7,393 nt of DNA. It comes from Halorhodospira sp. (GTDB taxonomy: Bacteria; Pseudomonadota; Gammaproteobacteria; Nitrococcales; Halorhodospiraceae). The translations under genes and the position numbers were made by a program. Shown piece by piece: positions 6,353-7,393 of this stretch; the first letter of the stretch is position 1; every line of letters starts with the position of its first letter. Location of the stretch: NCBI GenBank assembly GCA_007121755.1, contig SKJZ01000028.1, positions 1 through 7,393 of the forward strand, written 5' to 3'. The notes below the pieces were generated by a model. It did no database searches. It was not told the origin of the DNA and worked only from the letters and a program-made list of their open reading frames with translations.

Positions 6353-6407
6353 GGGTGATCCTTTCCGTAACGTGAGTAATCCACGACGGCTATTGGCACT
6401 GAATCTG

Positions 6408-6437
6408 TTGTATGTCGATGATGACGCCCCCTATACT
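6408..6437 (+). promoter_or_regulatory. probable promoter of the antitoxin-toxin-mazG run
   Basis: TATACT (6432-6437) is a good -10 box and TTGTAT (6408-6413) a partial -35 box at 18-bp spacing. Transcription would start near 6444, 26 nt before ATG 6470. It is divergent from the tetR promoter, with about 80 bp between the two -35/-10 regions. Confidence 0.4.
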
Positions 6438-6443
6438 TTGCGT

Positions 6444-6466
6444 ATTCCTTGTTTCACGGATTCCTT
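6444..6466 (+). repeat. short direct repeat at the antitoxin gene start
   Basis: ATTCCTT occurs at 6444-6450 and again at 6460-6466, a 16-bp spacing between the probable transcription start and the start codon. AbrB-type antitoxins usually repress their own operon by binding repeated sites near the promoter, so these could be operator half-sites. Seven-base repeats are weak evidence on their own. Confidence 0.25.
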
Positions 6467-6469
6467 ACC

Positions 6470-6691
6470 ATGCTGGCGAAGAAGACCGTCAAGAACCAGA
6501 TCACCCTGCCCAAGAAGATTGTCGACCACTTCCCGGGTACCGAGTATTTCGATGTCCGTGAAGAGGCGGGACGGATCGTGCTCGTTCCGGTGAGTCCCGG
6601 TCGTGCCGATGAAGTACGCATAAAGCTGGAGCAGATGGGGATTACGGAAGCGGACGTGCGGGACGCGGTGGAATGGGCAAGGCGCGGCTAA
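6470..6691 (+). CDS. AbrB/MazE-family (SpoVT-AbrB domain) antitoxin
   Basis: This 73-residue protein has a swapped-hairpin AbrB-like DNA-binding domain: KKTVKNQITLPKKIVDHFPG (4-23) followed by strands in YFDVREEAGRIVLVPV (26-41). The tail (46-71, DEVRIKLEQMGITEADVRDAVEWAR) is helical and is the expected PIN-binding part. It should bind and neutralise the PIN toxin encoded next to it and repress the operon. ATG 6470 is preceded only by a weak CGGA site at 9 nt. Upstream TTG 6449 in frame would add seven residues but would fall too near the transcription start. The stop codon lies 19 bp inside the PIN gene, so the two proteins are translated together. Confidence 0.85.
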   Translation: MLAKKTVKNQITLPKKIVDHFPGTEYFDVREEAGRIVLVPVSPGRADEVRIKLEQMGITEADVRDAVEWARRG

Positions 6692-7110
6692 GGGTCGTCT
6701 GTGACACAAACGTCGTCGTTTCGGCCCTGCTGTTTTCACGGGGGCGGCTGGCTTGGCTGCGCGCTGCATGGAGTGAAGGGGCCATCGTGCCGCTGGTGTG
6801 CCGCGCGACCGTGACGGAACTGCTGCGGGTGCTGGCCTACCCGAAGTTTGCGCTGGATGATGCGGAGCGGGATGAGCTGTTGGGCGATTTCCTCCCCTTC
6901 GCCGAGATCGTCGATCTGCACGAGACCCCGGATGTTCCCGATTGCCGTGACCCGCACGATCGCATCTTCTTGCAGTTGGCGTTCTCCGCGCGCGCGGATC
7001 TGCTGGTCAGCGGTGACGACGATCTGCTGGAACTGAAATCCCGGTTTCCAATCCCTATCATCTCCCCTGCCGAGTTGCCACGGGTGGCGGAGAAGGAGTC
7101 GGGAAAATGA
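6673..7110 (+). CDS. PIN-domain ribonuclease, putative toxin of a type II toxin-antitoxin pair
   Basis: The 145-residue protein is a complete single PIN domain, a Mg2+-dependent RNase fold used by VapC-like toxins. The acidic active-site residues are visible: Asp11 in VVCDTNVVVSALL (8-20), Glu49 in TVTELLRVLAYPKF (46-59), Asp93 and Asp96 in DCRDPHDRIFLQLAFSA (90-106), and Asp115-117 in LLVSGDDDLL (110-119). It resembles the family usually labelled 'putative toxin-antitoxin system toxin component, PIN family' rather than classical VapC. The start ATG 6673 lies within the antitoxin gene. The stop overlaps the mazG start as ATGA. The natural RNA target is unknown. Confidence 0.9.
   Translation: MGKARLRVVCDTNVVVSALLFSRGRLAWLRAAWSEGAIVPLVCRATVTELLRVLAYPKFALDDAERDELLGDFLPFAEIVDLHETPDVPDCRDPHDRIFLQLAFSARADLLVSGDDDLLELKSRFPIPIISPAELPRVAEKESGK
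7093..7098 (+). promoter_or_regulatory. ribosome binding site of mazG inside the PIN gene
   Basis: AAGGAG lies 8 nt before ATG 7107, a near-perfect Shine-Dalgarno site embedded in the last codons of the PIN gene. It settles the mazG start at 7107 and the 4-bp ATGA overlap. Confidence 0.75.
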
Positions 7111-7393
7111 ATGTCGTGGATGATCTGCTTCAGGTGATGGCGGCCCTGCGGGACCCGGAACACGGCTGTCCGTGGGATTTGCGCCAGGACTTTCACACCA
7201 TCGCCCCCCACACCGTGGAGGAGGCGTACGAGGTGGTGGAGGCCATCGAGCGCGGCACGCCGGAGGGGCTGCGGGACGAGTTGGGCGATCTGCTGCTGCA
7301 GGTGGTCTACCACGCGCGCATGGCCGAGGAGCGGGGGTGGTTCGACTTCGAGGGGGTGGCCGAGGCGATCCGCTCGAAACTGATCCGCCGCCA
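7107..7393 (+). CDS. mazG: nucleoside triphosphate pyrophosphohydrolase MazG (N-terminal part)
   Basis: MazG hydrolyses nucleoside triphosphates to monophosphates and pyrophosphate. In E. coli it is also linked to lowering (p)ppGpp during starvation and to the mazEF toxin system. The 95 residues in the window match the start of the E. coli protein closely: LRDPEHGCPWDLRQDFHTIAP (14-34) and the metal-binding motif with EEAYE (38-42) and DELGDLLLQ (57-65), then FDFEGVAEAIRSKLIRRH. The frame runs off the right edge; the family is about 260 residues, so roughly two thirds is missing. It overlaps the PIN toxin gene by 4 bp and has its own strong ribosome site, so it is part of the antitoxin-toxin transcript. 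Confidence 0.95.
   Translation, partial: MNVVDDLLQVMAALRDPEHGCPWDLRQDFHTIAPHTVEEAYEVVEAIERGTPEGLRDELGDLLLQVVYHARMAEERGWFDFEGVAEAIRSKLIRR

Noticed and set aside
1..7393. CRISPR array, tRNA, rRNA, insertion sequence or prophage genes
   Set aside because: No regularly spaced repeats, cloverleaf-like sequence, transposase, integrase or phage structural proteins were seen. Coding density and codon use look uniform.

Overview
The window is a compact, GC-rich stretch of bacterial chromosome. It holds nine genes or gene fragments, short intergenic gaps, and no sign of a phage, transposon or CRISPR array. The likely source is a proteobacterium. IspG is the longer form with residues such as GVNWGSLDQ and TACPGCGRTSSDYF, which I associate with beta-, alpha- and some gammaproteobacteria, and MazG closely resembles the E. 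coli protein. A gammaproteobacterium outside the enterics, or a betaproteobacterium, fits best; this is inference from remembered family sequences.

Left part (1-2653, + strand): the 3' end of an unrecognised gene is followed 42 bp later by an acyl-CoA synthetase of the AMP-forming class, which overlaps the start of thiD (hydroxymethylpyrimidine/HMP-phosphate kinase, thiamine synthesis). The spacing suggests one transcript. A 140-bp gap then leads to a free-standing DHH/DHHA1 phosphoesterase (2794-3726).

Middle (3727-5644): after the DHH gene comes a perfect 11-bp inverted repeat that looks like a dispersed proteobacterial palindromic repeat. Next is a good sigma70-type promoter with a small dyad over its -10 box, then an Rrf2-family regulator that lacks the usual Fe-S cysteines but has a C-terminal CxxC. 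Its 3' end overlaps by 28 bp the 3' end of ispG, which lies on the other strand.

Right part (5653-7393): ispG lies 8 bp downstream of a TetR-family regulator on the minus strand. A registered dyad centred on GTATAC sits at the presumed tetR promoter, so an essential isoprenoid enzyme appears to be in an autoregulated repressor operon. Divergent from tetR is a three-gene run on the plus strand: an AbrB/MazE-like antitoxin, a PIN-domain toxin and mazG (cut by the window end), with overlaps of 19 bp and 4 bp. It recalls the mazE-mazF-mazG order of E. coli, but with an unrelated toxin fold.

Most genes are ordinary housekeeping or regulatory families. The most interesting points are organisational: tetR-ispG coupling with a candidate operator, antitoxin-PIN-mazG translational coupling, and the cysteine-shifted Rrf2 protein convergent with an Fe-S enzyme. 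I do not see a clearly new multi-gene system.
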